Shown here one piece after another: positions 1-8,454 of a stretch of 64,000 nucleotides of DNA. A program made the position numbers and the translations under genes. The notes beneath the pieces were generated by a model, which did no database searches, was not told the DNA's origin, and saw only the letters and a list, made by a program, of their open reading frames with translations. This DNA is from Flavonifractor sp. An82 (GTDB taxonomy: Bacteria; Bacillota; Clostridia; Oscillospirales; Oscillospiraceae), in the NCBI RefSeq assembly GCF_002159265.1, contig NZ_NFHG01000013.1, positions 1-64,000 on the forward strand, in the 5' to 3' direction. Every line of letters begins with the position of its first letter. The first letter of the stretch is position 1.

Positions 1-821
1 GTATGGGCCTTTCCCTGTGGGGGTATGAGGTGCGCCAGGGGACAGTCCTCTATCTGGCCCTGGAGGACGATCACCGCCGCTTACAGGAGCGGTTGTACCG
101 GATGTTTGGAGTAGAGAGTACCGGAAACCTGTTCTTTGCCATCGGAGCTAAGCAGCTCGGCGGTGGCCTGGAGGAGCAGCTAAAGGGCTTTGTCCGGGAA
201 CACACGGACACCCGGCTTATTATCATCGACACCCTGCAAAAAATCCGGGAGGCCGGGGCAGAGAAGTACAGCTATGCCAACGACTATGAGGTAATCACCA
301 AACTGAAACGGTTTGCCGATATAAGCGGGGTTTGCCTCCTGGTTGTACATCACACCCGCAAGCAGCAGGCCGATGATAAGTTTGATATGATCTCCGGCAC
401 CAACGGCTTATTGGGTGCGGCAGACGGGGCCTTTCTGCTCCAAAAGGAGCGGCGGGCAGACAACGCCGCCACCCTGGACATTTCTGGGCGGGATCAGCAA
501 GACCAGCGCCTCTACCTCAAGCGGGACGAGGAACGGCTTGTGTGGGAGCTGGAGCGGCGGGAAACGGAGCTGCGGCAGGAGCCGCCTGACCCGGTGTTGG
601 AGGCTGTTGCCGCCCTGGTAACGGCGGAACGGCCAGAGTGGAGAGGGACGGCCACGGAACTTGTCGCCGCCCTGGGGCTGGATATGAAACCCAATGCCCT
701 GGCTATGCGGCTGAATGTCCGGGCGTGGCGGCTGTCCTATGAGTACCATATCCGCTATGAAAGCGCCCGAACCCATGCCGGGCGGAGTATCAAGCTCACG
801 TTGGAGGAACCCCAGGCGTGA
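1..821 (+). CDS. RepA-like AAA/RecA-fold ATPase of a mobile element, 5' truncated by the window
   Basis: The reading frame is open from the left edge, so the N-terminus and probably the Walker A loop lie outside the window. What remains shows a RecA-like core: a beta strand reading VLYLALEDD, a Walker B-like strand LIIIDTLQKI and a later sensor strand LLVVHHTRK. This is the pattern of the AAA_25/RepA family of helicase-like ATPases found on plasmids and integrative elements, where they serve replication or its control. The last ~80 residues look like a winged-helix DNA-binding tail. The stop codon lies inside a set of short repeats (818-900), and a relaxase gene follows, which fits a mobilizable element. 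The exact role, replication or regulation, cannot be settled from this part. Confidence 0.75.
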   Translation, partial: MGLSLWGYEVRQGTVLYLALEDDHRRLQERLYRMFGVESTGNLFFAIGAKQLGGGLEEQLKGFVREHTDTRLIIIDTLQKIREAGAEKYSYANDYEVITKLKRFADISGVCLLVVHHTRKQQADDKFDMISGTNGLLGAADGAFLLQKERRADNAATLDISGRDQQDQRLYLKRDEERLVWELERRETELRQEPPDPVLEAVAALVTAERPEWRGTATELVAALGLDMKPNALAMRLNVRAWRLSYEYHIRYESARTHAGRSIKLTLEEPQA

Positions 822-900
822 CGACCGTGACAGCTGTGACAGCTTTTCGGAGTGCGGAGGCGGTGTGTAAAACATCGTCACGGTCGTCACGGCTGTCACG
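818..900. repeat. Short 9-bp GTGAC repeats in inverted blocks
   Basis: The left block (818-840) has units GTGACGACC, GTGACAGCT and GTGAC in tandem with 9-bp period. The right block (877-900) has the complement, with GTCAC units at 9-10 bp spacing. A 13-bp stretch at 819-831 is exactly the reverse complement of 877-889. Such blocks next to a RepA-like ATPase gene resemble iterons or an operator for the ATPase gene. The function is inferred. Confidence 0.5.
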
Positions 901-1267
901 GGGAGCGGGGGCGAAAGTCAAGGGGGGCATACCTGCGGGTGGAGATTGCCGCAAGTCAATACAACCCGTACCCCTTGACTTTCGGCCCACGGAAAACACT
1001 TGCCGGGCGGTGGAAAGGCCCCTGGCCTTTCCACCCTGCCCAACGGCGAGTGACAAAGTTTAGGCGGGGTGCAGGGTGCCCTTTTCAAAGGGCGGCCCTG
1101 CTGGGGGAGGCAACCGCAGTTGCCGGGGGCAAAGCCCCCACACCACCCCGTAGGGCGCAAATGCGCTTTTGATGGCCGTCAGGCTGTCAAAAGTGCTTTT
1201 GCGTTACTTTCGCAGAAAGTAACAAAGGCTCGCCGCTTGCGCGGCGGAAAAGGGAGGAGGGATTGAT
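822..1267. other. Non-coding region between ATPase and relaxase genes, with repeats
   Basis: No convincing gene lies in these 446 bases. The left end carries GTGAC-type 9-bp repeats in two opposite blocks (818-840 and 877-900). The right end carries two tight hairpins (1203-1246) just before the relaxase gene. The middle is GC-rich and shows no clear structure. The region is best read as the cis-acting region of the element. Confidence 0.5.
1203..1246 (+). other. Candidate origin of transfer (oriT) hairpins
   Basis: A perfect 9-bp stem (GTTACTTTC / GAAAGTAAC, 3-nt loop) at 1203-1223 is followed by a second stem (CGCCGC / GCGGCG) at about 1230-1246. The pair sits about 22 bases before the relaxase start. 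MobV relaxases nick next to an inverted repeat just upstream of their own gene, so this is the natural oriT candidate. The nick site itself cannot be told from sequence. Confidence 0.4.
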
Positions 1268-2455
1268 TTGAAAAGGACAATCAGCGCCATGGTGGGCCAA
1301 GGATCGGTGAACCATAACAGTAGAAAATTCCACGCCAAGAACACTGACCCGGAACGCTCCCACTTGAATATAACCTACTGCCAGGAGAATATCAAGGCGG
1401 TGTACCATGAACTCTTTGACGAGGCTCTGGAACGGTACAACGCTAAACAAACCAGGGCCGACAGAAGGATAGAGGATTACTATGAGAAGATCCGCTCCGG
1501 CAAGCAGGAAAAGCCGTTCCATGAAATCATCCTGCAAGTGGGCAATCGAGATGATATGAGCGCCGACAGCGAGGAGGGACAGCTTGCGGCAGCGGTTTTG
1601 GACGAGTACATGAAGGGCTTTCAAGAGCGCAACCCCCAACTCCGGGTGTTCTCTGCCCACCTCCACATGGACGAGGCTACGCCCCATCTGCACATTGACT
1701 TTGTACCATTCACCACCGGGAGCAAGCGAGGGCTGGACACGAGGGTATCTTTGAAACAGGCGTTAGCGGCCCAGGGTTTCCAGGGCGGCACCAGAGGGGA
1801 CACAGAGTGGAGCCAGTGGGTGCGCTCGGAAAAGGAGCAGCTTTCCCTGGTCATGGAGCGCCACGGGATTGAGTGGGAGGACAAAGGCACCCACGACAAG
1901 CACTTGTCTGTGCTGGACTACAAGAAAGAGCAGCGGGCAAAGGAGATCGCCGTTCTGGAGACGGTCAAGGCGGAGAAAGAAAACCAGGTGGAGAGCCAGG
2001 AACGGCGGCTCAAAGAACTTGCCCCGGCGGTGAAAAATATGGAGCGGTTGGCAGCGGATTTCTCCGCCAATCCGGAGGAGATTTTGCCGGAGCCGGGAAC
2101 GCTGGAAACAGGCCGGGCCTACCGAGAGAAAAAGGCAAAGCCCCTGCTGGCCCAAATCGTCAAGGTGCTGCGCTCCCTGTATCTGGCCTATGTGGAGCTG
2201 CGGGGGAAATTTGAGCGTCTGCAAGGGGACTATGGCCGGGTGAGGGAGAGCAACATCCGCCTGTCTGATCGATTGCAGGAGGTCAAGTTGGAAAACAAGG
2301 CCATGCGGCAAGTCTCCGCTGACTATGAGCGGGTCAAAAGGGCCTTTGGCCCAGAACAAGTGGACAGAATATTAGAGGCAGCTTACCAGCAGGAACATGC
2401 CGAAAAGGAACGGAAACGGGCCGCAAAGTCAAAAATTCGGATAGACGCACGATAA
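1268..2455 (+). CDS. MobV-family relaxase (plasmid recombination/mobilization protein, Pre/Mob)
   Basis: This protein should nick the element's oriT and lead the strand into a recipient through a conjugation channel supplied by another element. The MobV signature is clear: an N-terminal segment MVGQGSVNHNSRKFHAKN and, near residues 125-145, the metal-binding motif HLHMDEATPHLHIDF. The second half (from about residue 205) is a long, charged coiled coil, as usual in Pre/Mob proteins. The length, 395 residues, is normal. The start is a TTG at 1268, chosen because the strong site AGGGAGGAGGG lies 7 bases upstream. A terminator follows the gene. The link with tet(W) recalls mobilizable tet(W) elements described from animal and gut bacteria. 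Confidence 0.88.
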   Translation: MKRTISAMVGQGSVNHNSRKFHAKNTDPERSHLNITYCQENIKAVYHELFDEALERYNAKQTRADRRIEDYYEKIRSGKQEKPFHEIILQVGNRDDMSADSEEGQLAAAVLDEYMKGFQERNPQLRVFSAHLHMDEATPHLHIDFVPFTTGSKRGLDTRVSLKQALAAQGFQGGTRGDTEWSQWVRSEKEQLSLVMERHGIEWEDKGTHDKHLSVLDYKKEQRAKEIAVLETVKAEKENQVESQERRLKELAPAVKNMERLAADFSANPEEILPEPGTLETGRAYREKKAKPLLAQIVKVLRSLYLAYVELRGKFERLQGDYGRVRESNIRLSDRLQEVKLENKAMRQVSADYERVKRAFGPEQVDRILEAAYQQEHAEKERKRAAKSKIRIDAR

Positions 2456-2465
2456 TCACCAAAAC

Positions 2466-2500
2466 CGGAGGGTATTCCAGTGAATACCCTCCGATTTTAT
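2466..2500 (+). terminator. Terminator after the relaxase gene
   Basis: A perfect 11-bp stem (CGGAGGGTATT / AATACCCTCCG) with a 6-base loop is followed by an A/T-rich tract containing ATTTTATTT. It starts 10 bases after the relaxase stop codon. Confidence 0.85.
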
Positions 2501-2524
2501 TTGTGGAATCGGTAAAATGATTTC

Positions 2525-2553
2525 TTGTTTTTTAGAGCGTACTATGATATACT
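2525..2553 (+). promoter_or_regulatory. tet(W) promoter
   Basis: TTGTTT and TATACT are separated by 17 bases. The promoter lies about 300 bases before tet(W) and ahead of a leader that resembles the tet(M)/tet(O) attenuation leader, so transcripts start near 2560 and must pass that leader. Confidence 0.7.
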
Positions 2554-2636
2554 GCTATTATCCTGATTTGAGGAGTCTATCAAATATGCGGCAAGGTATT
2601 CTTAAATAAAATTTGATAATGGGCGCAAAAATGATT

Positions 2637-2660
2637 GCCCCTTGCAGGGGCTTGGTTTTT
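2637..2660 (+). promoter_or_regulatory. First leader hairpin of tet(W)
   Basis: A 6-bp stem GCCCCT / AGGGGC with a 3-base loop is followed by TTGGTTTTT. It lies inside the tet(W) leader transcript, where tet(M)-type leaders also carry an early hairpin. Confidence 0.55.
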
Positions 2661-2732
2661 GTACCCAATTTTAAGAATACTTTTGCCTTTTTAGTAAATA
2701 TCGTGACGGACCGCGGCTTATGTAAGTCGTGT

Positions 2733-2771
2733 ATGTTTCTGTGTGTCCGAAGTCATGATCCCCAGCGGTAA
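2733..2771 (+). CDS. tet(W) leader peptide, 12 residues
   Basis: The ORF encodes [12 protein letters not shown] and ends in the left arm and loop of the terminator hairpin at 2758-2795. This is the layout of the leader peptides of tet(M)-class genes, where ribosome movement over the short ORF decides whether the terminator forms. Tetracycline-slowed ribosomes are thought to permit read-through. There is no strong ribosome site before it, so whether it is translated is inference from layout. Confidence 0.5.
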   Translation: MFLCVRSHDPQR

Positions 2772-2795
2772 AAGTATTAGCCGCTGGGGATTTTT
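2758..2795 (+). promoter_or_regulatory. Attenuator (terminator hairpin) before tet(W)
   Basis: A perfect 10-bp stem TCCCCAGCGG / CCGCTGGGGA is followed by a run of five T. It overlaps the end of the leader peptide ORF and lies 33 bases before the tet(W) start. The position and structure match the attenuators of the tet(M)/tet(O)/tet(W) group. Confidence 0.8.
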
Positions 2796-2827
2796 GCGCC
2801 CATTCGGGCCTTGTATGGAGGATAGAC

Positions 2828-4747
2828 ATGAACATTATCAATATCGGGATTCTTGCCCATGTAGACGCTGGAAAGACGACCTTGACGGAGAGTCTGCTAT
2901 ATGCCAGTGGAGCCATTTCAGAACCAGGGAGCGTCGAAAAAGGGACAACGAGGACGGACACCTTGTTTTTGGAGCGGCAGCGTGGGATTACCATTCAAGC
3001 GGCAGTCACTTCCTTCCAGTGGCACAGATGTAAAGTTAACATTGTGGATACGCCCGGCCACATGGATTTTTTGGCGGAGGTGTACCGCTCTTTGGCTGTT
3101 TTAGATGGGGCCATCTTGGTGATCTCCGCGAAAGATGGCGTGCAGGCCCAGACCCGTATTCTGTTCCATGCCCTGCGGAAAATGAACATTCCCACCGTTA
3201 TCTTTATCAACAAGATCGACCAGGCTGGCGTTGATTTGCAGAGCGTGGTTCAGTCTGTTCGGGATAAGCTCTCCGCCGATATTATCATCAAGCAGACGGT
3301 GTCGCTGTCCCCGGAAATAGTCCTGGAGGAAAATACCGACATAGAAGCATGGGATGCGGTCATCGAAAATAACGATGCATTATTGGAAAAGTATATCGCA
3401 GGAGAACCAATCAGCCAGGAAAAACTTGCGCGGGAGGAACAGCGGCGGGTTCAAGAAGCCTCCCTGTTTCCGGTCTATCATGGCAGCGCCAAAAAGGGCC
3501 TTGGCATTCAACCGTTGATGGATGCGGTGACAGGACTGTTCCAACCGATTGGGGAACAGGGGAGCGCCACCCTATGCGGCAGCGTTTTCAAGGTTGAGTA
3601 CACCGATTGCGGCCAGCGGCGTGTCTATCTGCGGCTATACAGCGGAACGCTGCGCCTGCGGGATACGGTGGCCCTGGCCGGGAGAGAAAAGCTGAAAATC
3701 ACAGAGATGCGTATTCCATCCAAAGGGGAAATTGTTCGGACAGACACCGCTTATCCGGGCGAAATTGTTATCCTTCCCAGCGACAGCGTGAGGTTAAACG
3801 ATGTATTAGGGGATCAAACCCGGCTCCCTCGTAAAAGGTGGCGCGAGGCCCCCCTCCCCATGCTGCGGACGACGATTGCGCCGAAAACGGCAGCGCAAAG
3901 AGAACGGCTGCTGGACGCTCTTACGCAACTTGCGGATACTGACCCGCTTTTGCGCTGCGAAGTGGATTCCATCACCCATGAGATCATTCTTTCTTTTTTG
4001 GGCCGGGTGCAGTTGGAGGTCGTTTCCGCTTTGCTGTCGGAAAAATACAAGATTGAAACAGTGGTAAAGGAACCCACCGTCATTTATATGGAGCGGCCGC
4101 TCAAAGCAGCCAGCCACACCATCCATATCGAGGTGCCGCCCAACCCGTTTTGGGCATCTATCGGACTGTCTGTTACACCACTCCCGCTTGGCTCCGGCGT
4201 ACAATACGAGAGCCGGGTTTCGCTGGGATACTTGAACCAGAGTTTTCAAAACGCTGTCAGGGATGGTATCCGTTACGGGCTGGAGCAGGGCTTGTTCGGC
4301 TGGAACGTAACGGACTGTAAGATTTGCTTTGAATACGGGCTTTATTACAGTCCAGTCAGCACGCCGGCGGACTTCCGCTCATTGGCCCCGATTGTATTGG
4401 AACAGGCATTGAAGGAATCGGGGACGCAGCTGCTGGAACCTTATCTCTCCTTCACCCTCTATGCGCCCCAGGAATACCTTTCCAGGGCTTATCATGATGC
4501 ACCGAAATACTGTGCCACCATCGAAACGGCCCAGGTAAAAAAGGATGAAGTTGTCTTTACTGGCGAGATTCCCGCCCGCTGTATACAGGCATACCGTACT
4601 GATCTGGCCTTTTACACCAACGGGCAGAGCGTATGCCTTACAGAGCTAAAAGGGTATCAGGCCGCTGTCGGCCAGCCGGTCATCCAGCCCCGCCGTCCAA
4701 ACAACCGCCTGGACAAGGTGCGCCATATGTTTCAGAAGGTAATGTAA
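2828..4747 (+). CDS. tet(W): Tet(W) tetracycline resistance ribosomal protection protein
   Basis: This is an EF-G-like GTPase that binds the ribosome and dislodges tetracycline. The length, 639 residues, and the sequence along its whole length match Tet(W) as I know it. The start [20 protein letters not shown] holds the P-loop AHVDAGKTT, followed by the G3 motif DTPGHMDF (about 74-81) and the G4 motif NKID (about 128-131). EF-G-type domains follow. The N-terminal segment is W-type rather than O- or M-type, so a W/O mosaic is not suggested there. The gene has a good ribosome site (GGAGG) and a tet(M)-like attenuation leader. It should be functional; no truncation or frameshift is seen. Confidence 0.97.
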   Translation: MNIINIGILAHVDAGKTTLTESLLYASGAISEPGSVEKGTTRTDTLFLERQRGITIQAAVTSFQWHRCKVNIVDTPGHMDFLAEVYRSLAVLDGAILVISAKDGVQAQTRILFHALRKMNIPTVIFINKIDQAGVDLQSVVQSVRDKLSADIIIKQTVSLSPEIVLEENTDIEAWDAVIENNDALLEKYIAGEPISQEKLAREEQRRVQEASLFPVYHGSAKKGLGIQPLMDAVTGLFQPIGEQGSATLCGSVFKVEYTDCGQRRVYLRLYSGTLRLRDTVALAGREKLKITEMRIPSKGEIVRTDTAYPGEIVILPSDSVRLNDVLGDQTRLPRKRWREAPLPMLRTTIAPKTAAQRERLLDALTQLADTDPLLRCEVDSITHEIILSFLGRVQLEVVSALLSEKYKIETVVKEPTVIYMERPLKAASHTIHIEVPPNPFWASIGLSVTPLPLGSGVQYESRVSLGYLNQSFQNAVRDGIRYGLEQGLFGWNVTDCKICFEYGLYYSPVSTPADFRSLAPIVLEQALKESGTQLLEPYLSFTLYAPQEYLSRAYHDAPKYCATIETAQVKKDEVVFTGEIPARCIQAYRTDLAFYTNGQSVCLTELKGYQAAVGQPVIQPRRPNNRLDKVRHMFQKVM

Positions 4748-4797
4748 AGATACATAATCGTCAAGACGGCAACAATCAGAAGTTATGGAGGGTAACA

Positions 4798-5565
4798 ATG
4801 GAATATCGTAAGGAAGATTTAATGGAAGCAAAAAAGCAAATTTTGGGAGTGGGAGAGAACATGGGAACAGAGGAAAGTAAAAAAATCTGGGAGGAGAACG
4901 CACAATTTTGGGATAATGCAATGGGTGACGAATCTAATGAATTTCACAGAGAGGTAGTGCGTCCCAAAGTAACGGAACTTCTATCTCCTAATCCTGCGGA
5001 TTATATTTTGGATATTGCGTGTGGCAATGGAAATTATTCTTCGTATCTTGCACAAAGAGGCGCTTCGGTTGTCGCTTTTGATTACAGCAAAAAAATGATA
5101 GAATTGGCTAAAAGACGGCAATCACAATATGCAAAACAAATTGAATTTTGTGTGGCGGATGCGACCAATAGAAAAAGTATATTAGAATTAAAAAGAAATC
5201 GAGCCTTTACGAAAGCAGTTTCTAATATGGCAATTATGGATATTACGGATATTGAACCACTTCTTATGGCTGTTTATGAACTGTTGCAGGAAAGCGGAAT
5301 TTTTGTCTTTGCAACGCAACACCCTTGTTTTGTCACGTTGACTGAAAAATATATGACACCGCACAGTTACTATGATATAGCGATTGAAGGGCAACCGAAA
5401 GAGCAGATTTATTATCATCGTTCCATACAAGATATTTTTAACCTTTGTTTTAGAGCTGGATTTGTCATTGATGGATTTTATGAAGAATGTTTCAAAACCA
5501 ACAAAGAAATTCCTATGGTAATGATAGTAAGGCTTAAGAAGGTAAAACGTGATACCTTACAATAA
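4798..5565 (+). CDS. Class I SAM-dependent methyltransferase carried with tet(W)
   Basis: The protein (255 residues) has a Rossmann-type methyltransferase fold: motif I ILDIACGNGNYSSYLA around residues 67-82, an acidic residue ending the next strand (VVAFDYS), and a later CVADAT strand. The substrate is not known. I chose ATG 4798 because GGAGGG lies just upstream; ATG 4861 is an alternative. The gene lies 50 bases after tet(W). It is much richer in A/T than its neighbours, with many AAA and TAT codons, which points to a different source. Methyltransferase genes are seen beside tet(W) in other elements; a role in resistance is not shown. Confidence 0.75.
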   Translation: MEYRKEDLMEAKKQILGVGENMGTEESKKIWEENAQFWDNAMGDESNEFHREVVRPKVTELLSPNPADYILDIACGNGNYSSYLAQRGASVVAFDYSKKMIELAKRRQSQYAKQIEFCVADATNRKSILELKRNRAFTKAVSNMAIMDITDIEPLLMAVYELLQESGIFVFATQHPCFVTLTEKYMTPHSYYDIAIEGQPKEQIYYHRSIQDIFNLCFRAGFVIDGFYEECFKTNKEIPMVMIVRLKKVKRDTLQ

Positions 5566-5734
5566 ATTCAAGTTTGTCGGGTAAATAGCAAAGCCAGCCG
5601 AGCCAGCGGGCGGTCAAGATGAACGGGCTTCGCCCACCGTTGACAGCCCCGCCCGGTTTCGCAGTTAGGCAGTCAAGGAGCGACAGCAAGGAGTGCTGCC
5701 GCCCCGCACTATTATTCAGAGAGGGGGAATTTCC

Positions 5735-5815
5735 ATGACAGACCAGAAAGCCTATCAAGAATATATCCAGCGCAGGTACAACGCCTCTTGCAAGGCTGTT
5801 ATCCGCTGTGCCTGA
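5735..5815 (+). pseudogene. Truncated small ORF of an integrative element
   Basis: An ATG with a strong ribosome site (GAGAGGGGG) opens a frame of 26 codons beginning MTDQKAYQEYIQRRYNASCK and ending at TGA. The start resembles small sigma-70-like or helix-turn-helix proteins of gut integrative elements, but the frame stops early. It probably marks where the element was cut off or rearranged. The family is a guess from the N-terminus. Confidence 0.4.
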
Positions 5816-5833
5816 CAGCGTCCGTCCGTGCCG

Positions 5834-5859
5834 GAATTATGTAGAGCTCCACATAATTC
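5834..5859. repeat. 26-bp near-perfect palindrome
   Basis: The arms GAATTATGT and ACATAATTC pair perfectly around a centre containing GAGCTC, and only one base pair is broken. It follows the truncated ORF and could be a transposon end or a recombinase or regulator site. No transposase gene is nearby. Confidence 0.5.
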
Positions 5860-6097
5860 TGTTGTATTTCCCAGCCTTTTGTGATACTATTTTGATACTA
5901 ATAAACTTTACAGCCGAAAATAGCAGGTGGAATATTAACATATTTGCGAAAGTTTTTCCTGCGAAATCACCTCAAATACACCCTACTATATCTGAATTTG
6001 CCGAGTGGGAATGATTTCAGAAGCCCGGAAAAGCCTGATTTTGCTGAGTTTTTGAGGGGTTAGGACCCTCCGTGGCAACATTTTTTGTGATTTATCA

Positions 6098-6139
6098 AAA
6101 GAGAGCTAACTGACTTTGATTCGTCAGTTAGCTCTCTTT
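6098..6139. terminator. Bidirectional terminator at the element end
   Basis: A perfect 16-bp stem (AAAGAGAGCTAACTGA and its complement) with a 10-base loop lies 58 bases after the end of the minus-strand gene at 6197. Flanking A and T runs allow it to work in both directions. Confidence 0.75.
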
Positions 6140-6196
6140 GCGCATATGGGACAAGTGATTTATAGTATATCCTTTCTGAAATGTTAGAATAGGAGC

Positions 6197-8446
6197 TTAG
6201 GATGGATGGGTTCTGCTTCGCTTGATCCGTTCCTGTTCGGCGATGAACGCTTTCACGACCTCGGCAGAATGGACATCGTTTCCACCAAGGATCCAGCTTA
6301 CGTCCGGAGAGGAAAGCTCTTCAGCGGAACCGGTAAACTCATGTCCGTGGGCCGCAACATAATCGAGAGCTCCCTGGTTTTTTACCCCGTGGGATTTCAG
6401 ATACTCTGCTTTGTCTTCTGCGCCTGCAATACCGGACCAGACCTGTGCGCGTTCTTTTGCCTGTAACTTGTCAAGCAGGTCGGAGACAGCGAAATTGCCA
6501 GGGGAAGGAAGATTGGATTTGCCGCGTTGATCGCCGGCGGCCAGAAGGTCTCCCAAATAGGTGGTGGGAGATTTTGGATTGCCCCGCAGGTGCTCCATCA
6601 CCGTTGCATCCCACTGGCTTACATCATCCAGGTATCGACCGCTATCGGGGTTATTTTGCTGATCGTTCCGAATGGCTGCTTGTGCTTCCGCAATCCGCTG
6701 GCACAGTGAGTCGATGGCCCAATCCTCCAATACGTCGGCCATCATTAACCGTACATCGCTTTCCCGTAAAGCCAGGATACGGTCAGCCAATTTCCGATCC
6801 ATATGGGGGATTTGAATGTTTCCTGCGGAATCCACCAGCTTATAGCCGAAGTCACCCAGGCGATTCGTGCCTACCTGACCTCGCAGAGAGTGAAAGCCAA
6901 AAGCGAAGTCATTGTCAATGCCTTGTACCTTGCCCAGCTTGCCGTCGTCTCTGACGTCAGCAAAGTAGTTTTTATAATGTCGGTCACATTGGCCGATAAT
7001 GCTGTCCAGGACCTGAAGGGAGGTGAGGGACTCCATGAATTCCGGCGTAATTGCTGATTCCATGAGATCTTTCTGAGCCTGGGGAGAAATAAAAGTTGTG
7101 ATACTATTCGCATTGGAGGTATCGGCGTTGGCAATGGCCTCATCCCGCAAACGCTCAGTGAAAAAGGCGGCAACCTCCTTTCCGCGGGCCTTTTGCATTA
7201 GATTGCCCTGTTGGACCCCCTTGCCCTCGGCATCGTGGAGTTCCGCTCGTTCCGATTGTGCCACCAGATCGCCAATCCCAAGAAGACCCGCCATTCGGCT
7301 GGTAGCCACATTGCGGTCGGTAACACGCACAGTTTTATCGGCATCGGCATATCGCTTTTTCTCAGAGGCAAGTTTCGGTAAGAACAACTCCAAAGCATCG
7401 CTAGAATAATATTCCATAAGATCAAGCATGGAGCTTGACGAAAGATTTTCGTACATATCCTCTGGAAGCACCAACGGAAGTCCTTGGGAAAGTTGACCAT
7501 TGAGTTCTCTTAAACGAGCTGAGGGTAAACTCTCAGGCAGGGCCGCAGCGACGTGAGTATGGAGAATGCGATGGAAGTGATCGACGTTCTGTGTGTCTGT
7601 TGAGGCAAAACGTCTCATTTCACACGAAAAATTCATGGCTAGCCGGGTCCCTTTGGCTGTGGAACGCTCATCCTGATACATATTAGGGACCGACCCGGTT
7701 TCCTTAGCCAGAGAGATTGCCGCAGCGGCGATCCCCTGGTATTCCGGTTTCCGCTTTGCCAAAGTTTCCGCATGTTGAACATAGCGTTCCGTATCAGAGA
7801 GCTTGGGATCAAAGGTATCCTGCTGCTTGAAAAAGCCGGAGGCCTTTTCGTCCGTGAGAGATCCAGGCTCCAACACCCCGAGGTAGCTTACCGCGCCGCC
7901 CACGTGGTGGAGTTGGGACTCCCTGCCTGCCTTCAAAGTAAGGACCCGGGTGCGGGCCATGCCCAAGGCTTCCACCATGGTTTTCGGCCGCTGCTCCGGG
8001 GGGAGAGAGGACATCCGGTCAGAAAAGTCACGCAGATGTGCGAAATCCTGCTCCGCTTGCGTTTTGATTTGGCTGACGATATGCTGCCGGGCCTTGCCAC
8101 TGGAGGTGCGGGCATTTCGTCCTGTATAGACGTTACAGGCCTCCAACAGATGAGAGTAAGCAGAAACTAACTGGGTAAAGACGCCCTGATCCTCCTGGAA
8201 GTCACCAGACAACGGCTGATTCATAAGGCTTACTACCTGGTCTATGCAGTGGTCAACCGCATTGAACCGGGCGGAATTTGCGCCAACGCCTCCTTTTCCT
8301 GACTGCAGAAGCTGCTCCCGCAGAGAGAGAAATGTGCCGAATGTTTCCTTTCCCTTCTTAGCAGGGGGGTGGGCGTCTTTCTCTTCCGCCGGAGCTTGTT
8401 CCTGAGGAGTGGGCGCCGTCGTGGGATGTTGGACCGGTTCATTCAA
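6197..8446 (-). CDS. Large protein with a PI3K/HipA-like kinase core, function unknown
   Basis: The protein has about 749 residues, no signal peptide and no membrane segment. The middle has a possible kinase N-lobe (NVATSRMAGLLGIGDLV, then GNLMQKARG). This is followed by QVLDSIIGQCDRHYKNYF and QGIDNDFAFG. The pair D-R-H-x-x-N ... D-N-D is the catalytic and metal-binding signature of PI3/4-kinase-like, HipA-like and FAM20-like kinases. The first ~330 residues are polar, helical and not recognised; the first 30 are rich in Pro, Glu and Lys. The start is a TTG at 8446 with only a weak ribosome site, and the frame stays open upstream, so the start is uncertain. No partner gene is intact nearby. 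A role as a toxin, effector or signalling kinase is inference only. Confidence 0.55.
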   Translation of the reverse strand: MNEPVQHPTTAPTPQEQAPAEEKDAHPPAKKGKETFGTFLSLREQLLQSGKGGVGANSARFNAVDHCIDQVVSLMNQPLSGDFQEDQGVFTQLVSAYSHLLEACNVYTGRNARTSSGKARQHIVSQIKTQAEQDFAHLRDFSDRMSSLPPEQRPKTMVEALGMARTRVLTLKAGRESQLHHVGGAVSYLGVLEPGSLTDEKASGFFKQQDTFDPKLSDTERYVQHAETLAKRKPEYQGIAAAAISLAKETGSVPNMYQDERSTAKGTRLAMNFSCEMRRFASTDTQNVDHFHRILHTHVAAALPESLPSARLRELNGQLSQGLPLVLPEDMYENLSSSSMLDLMEYYSSDALELFLPKLASEKKRYADADKTVRVTDRNVATSRMAGLLGIGDLVAQSERAELHDAEGKGVQQGNLMQKARGKEVAAFFTERLRDEAIANADTSNANSITTFISPQAQKDLMESAITPEFMESLTSLQVLDSIIGQCDRHYKNYFADVRDDGKLGKVQGIDNDFAFGFHSLRGQVGTNRLGDFGYKLVDSAGNIQIPHMDRKLADRILALRESDVRLMMADVLEDWAIDSLCQRIAEAQAAIRNDQQNNPDSGRYLDDVSQWDATVMEHLRGNPKSPTTYLGDLLAAGDQRGKSNLPSPGNFAVSDLLDKLQAKERAQVWSGIAGAEDKAEYLKSHGVKNQGALDYVAAHGHEFTGSAEELSSPDVSWILGGNDVHSAEVVKAFIAEQERIKRSRTHPS

Positions 8447-8454
8447 ATCCAGAT

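Larger units (their letters stand above)
5816..6196. other. Element-chromosome junction region without genes
   Basis: This AT-rich stretch has no plausible gene. It contains a 26-bp near-palindrome (5834-5859), a direct repeat of TTTTGATACTA type (about 5880-5900) and a strong hairpin (6098-6139). The base composition changes from AT-rich to GC-rich after 6196, where chromosomal-type genes begin, so the right end of the mobile element probably lies here. Confidence 0.45.

Noticed and set aside
5534-5758. Open frame on the minus strand (74 residues) behind the methyltransferase
   Set aside because: It overlaps the end of the methyltransferase gene and the start of the truncated ORF, has no recognised domain and lies in a region often over-annotated in such elements.
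5816-6196. tRNA gene as integration site of the mobile element
   Set aside because: No cloverleaf or T-loop sequence could be found near the element end.
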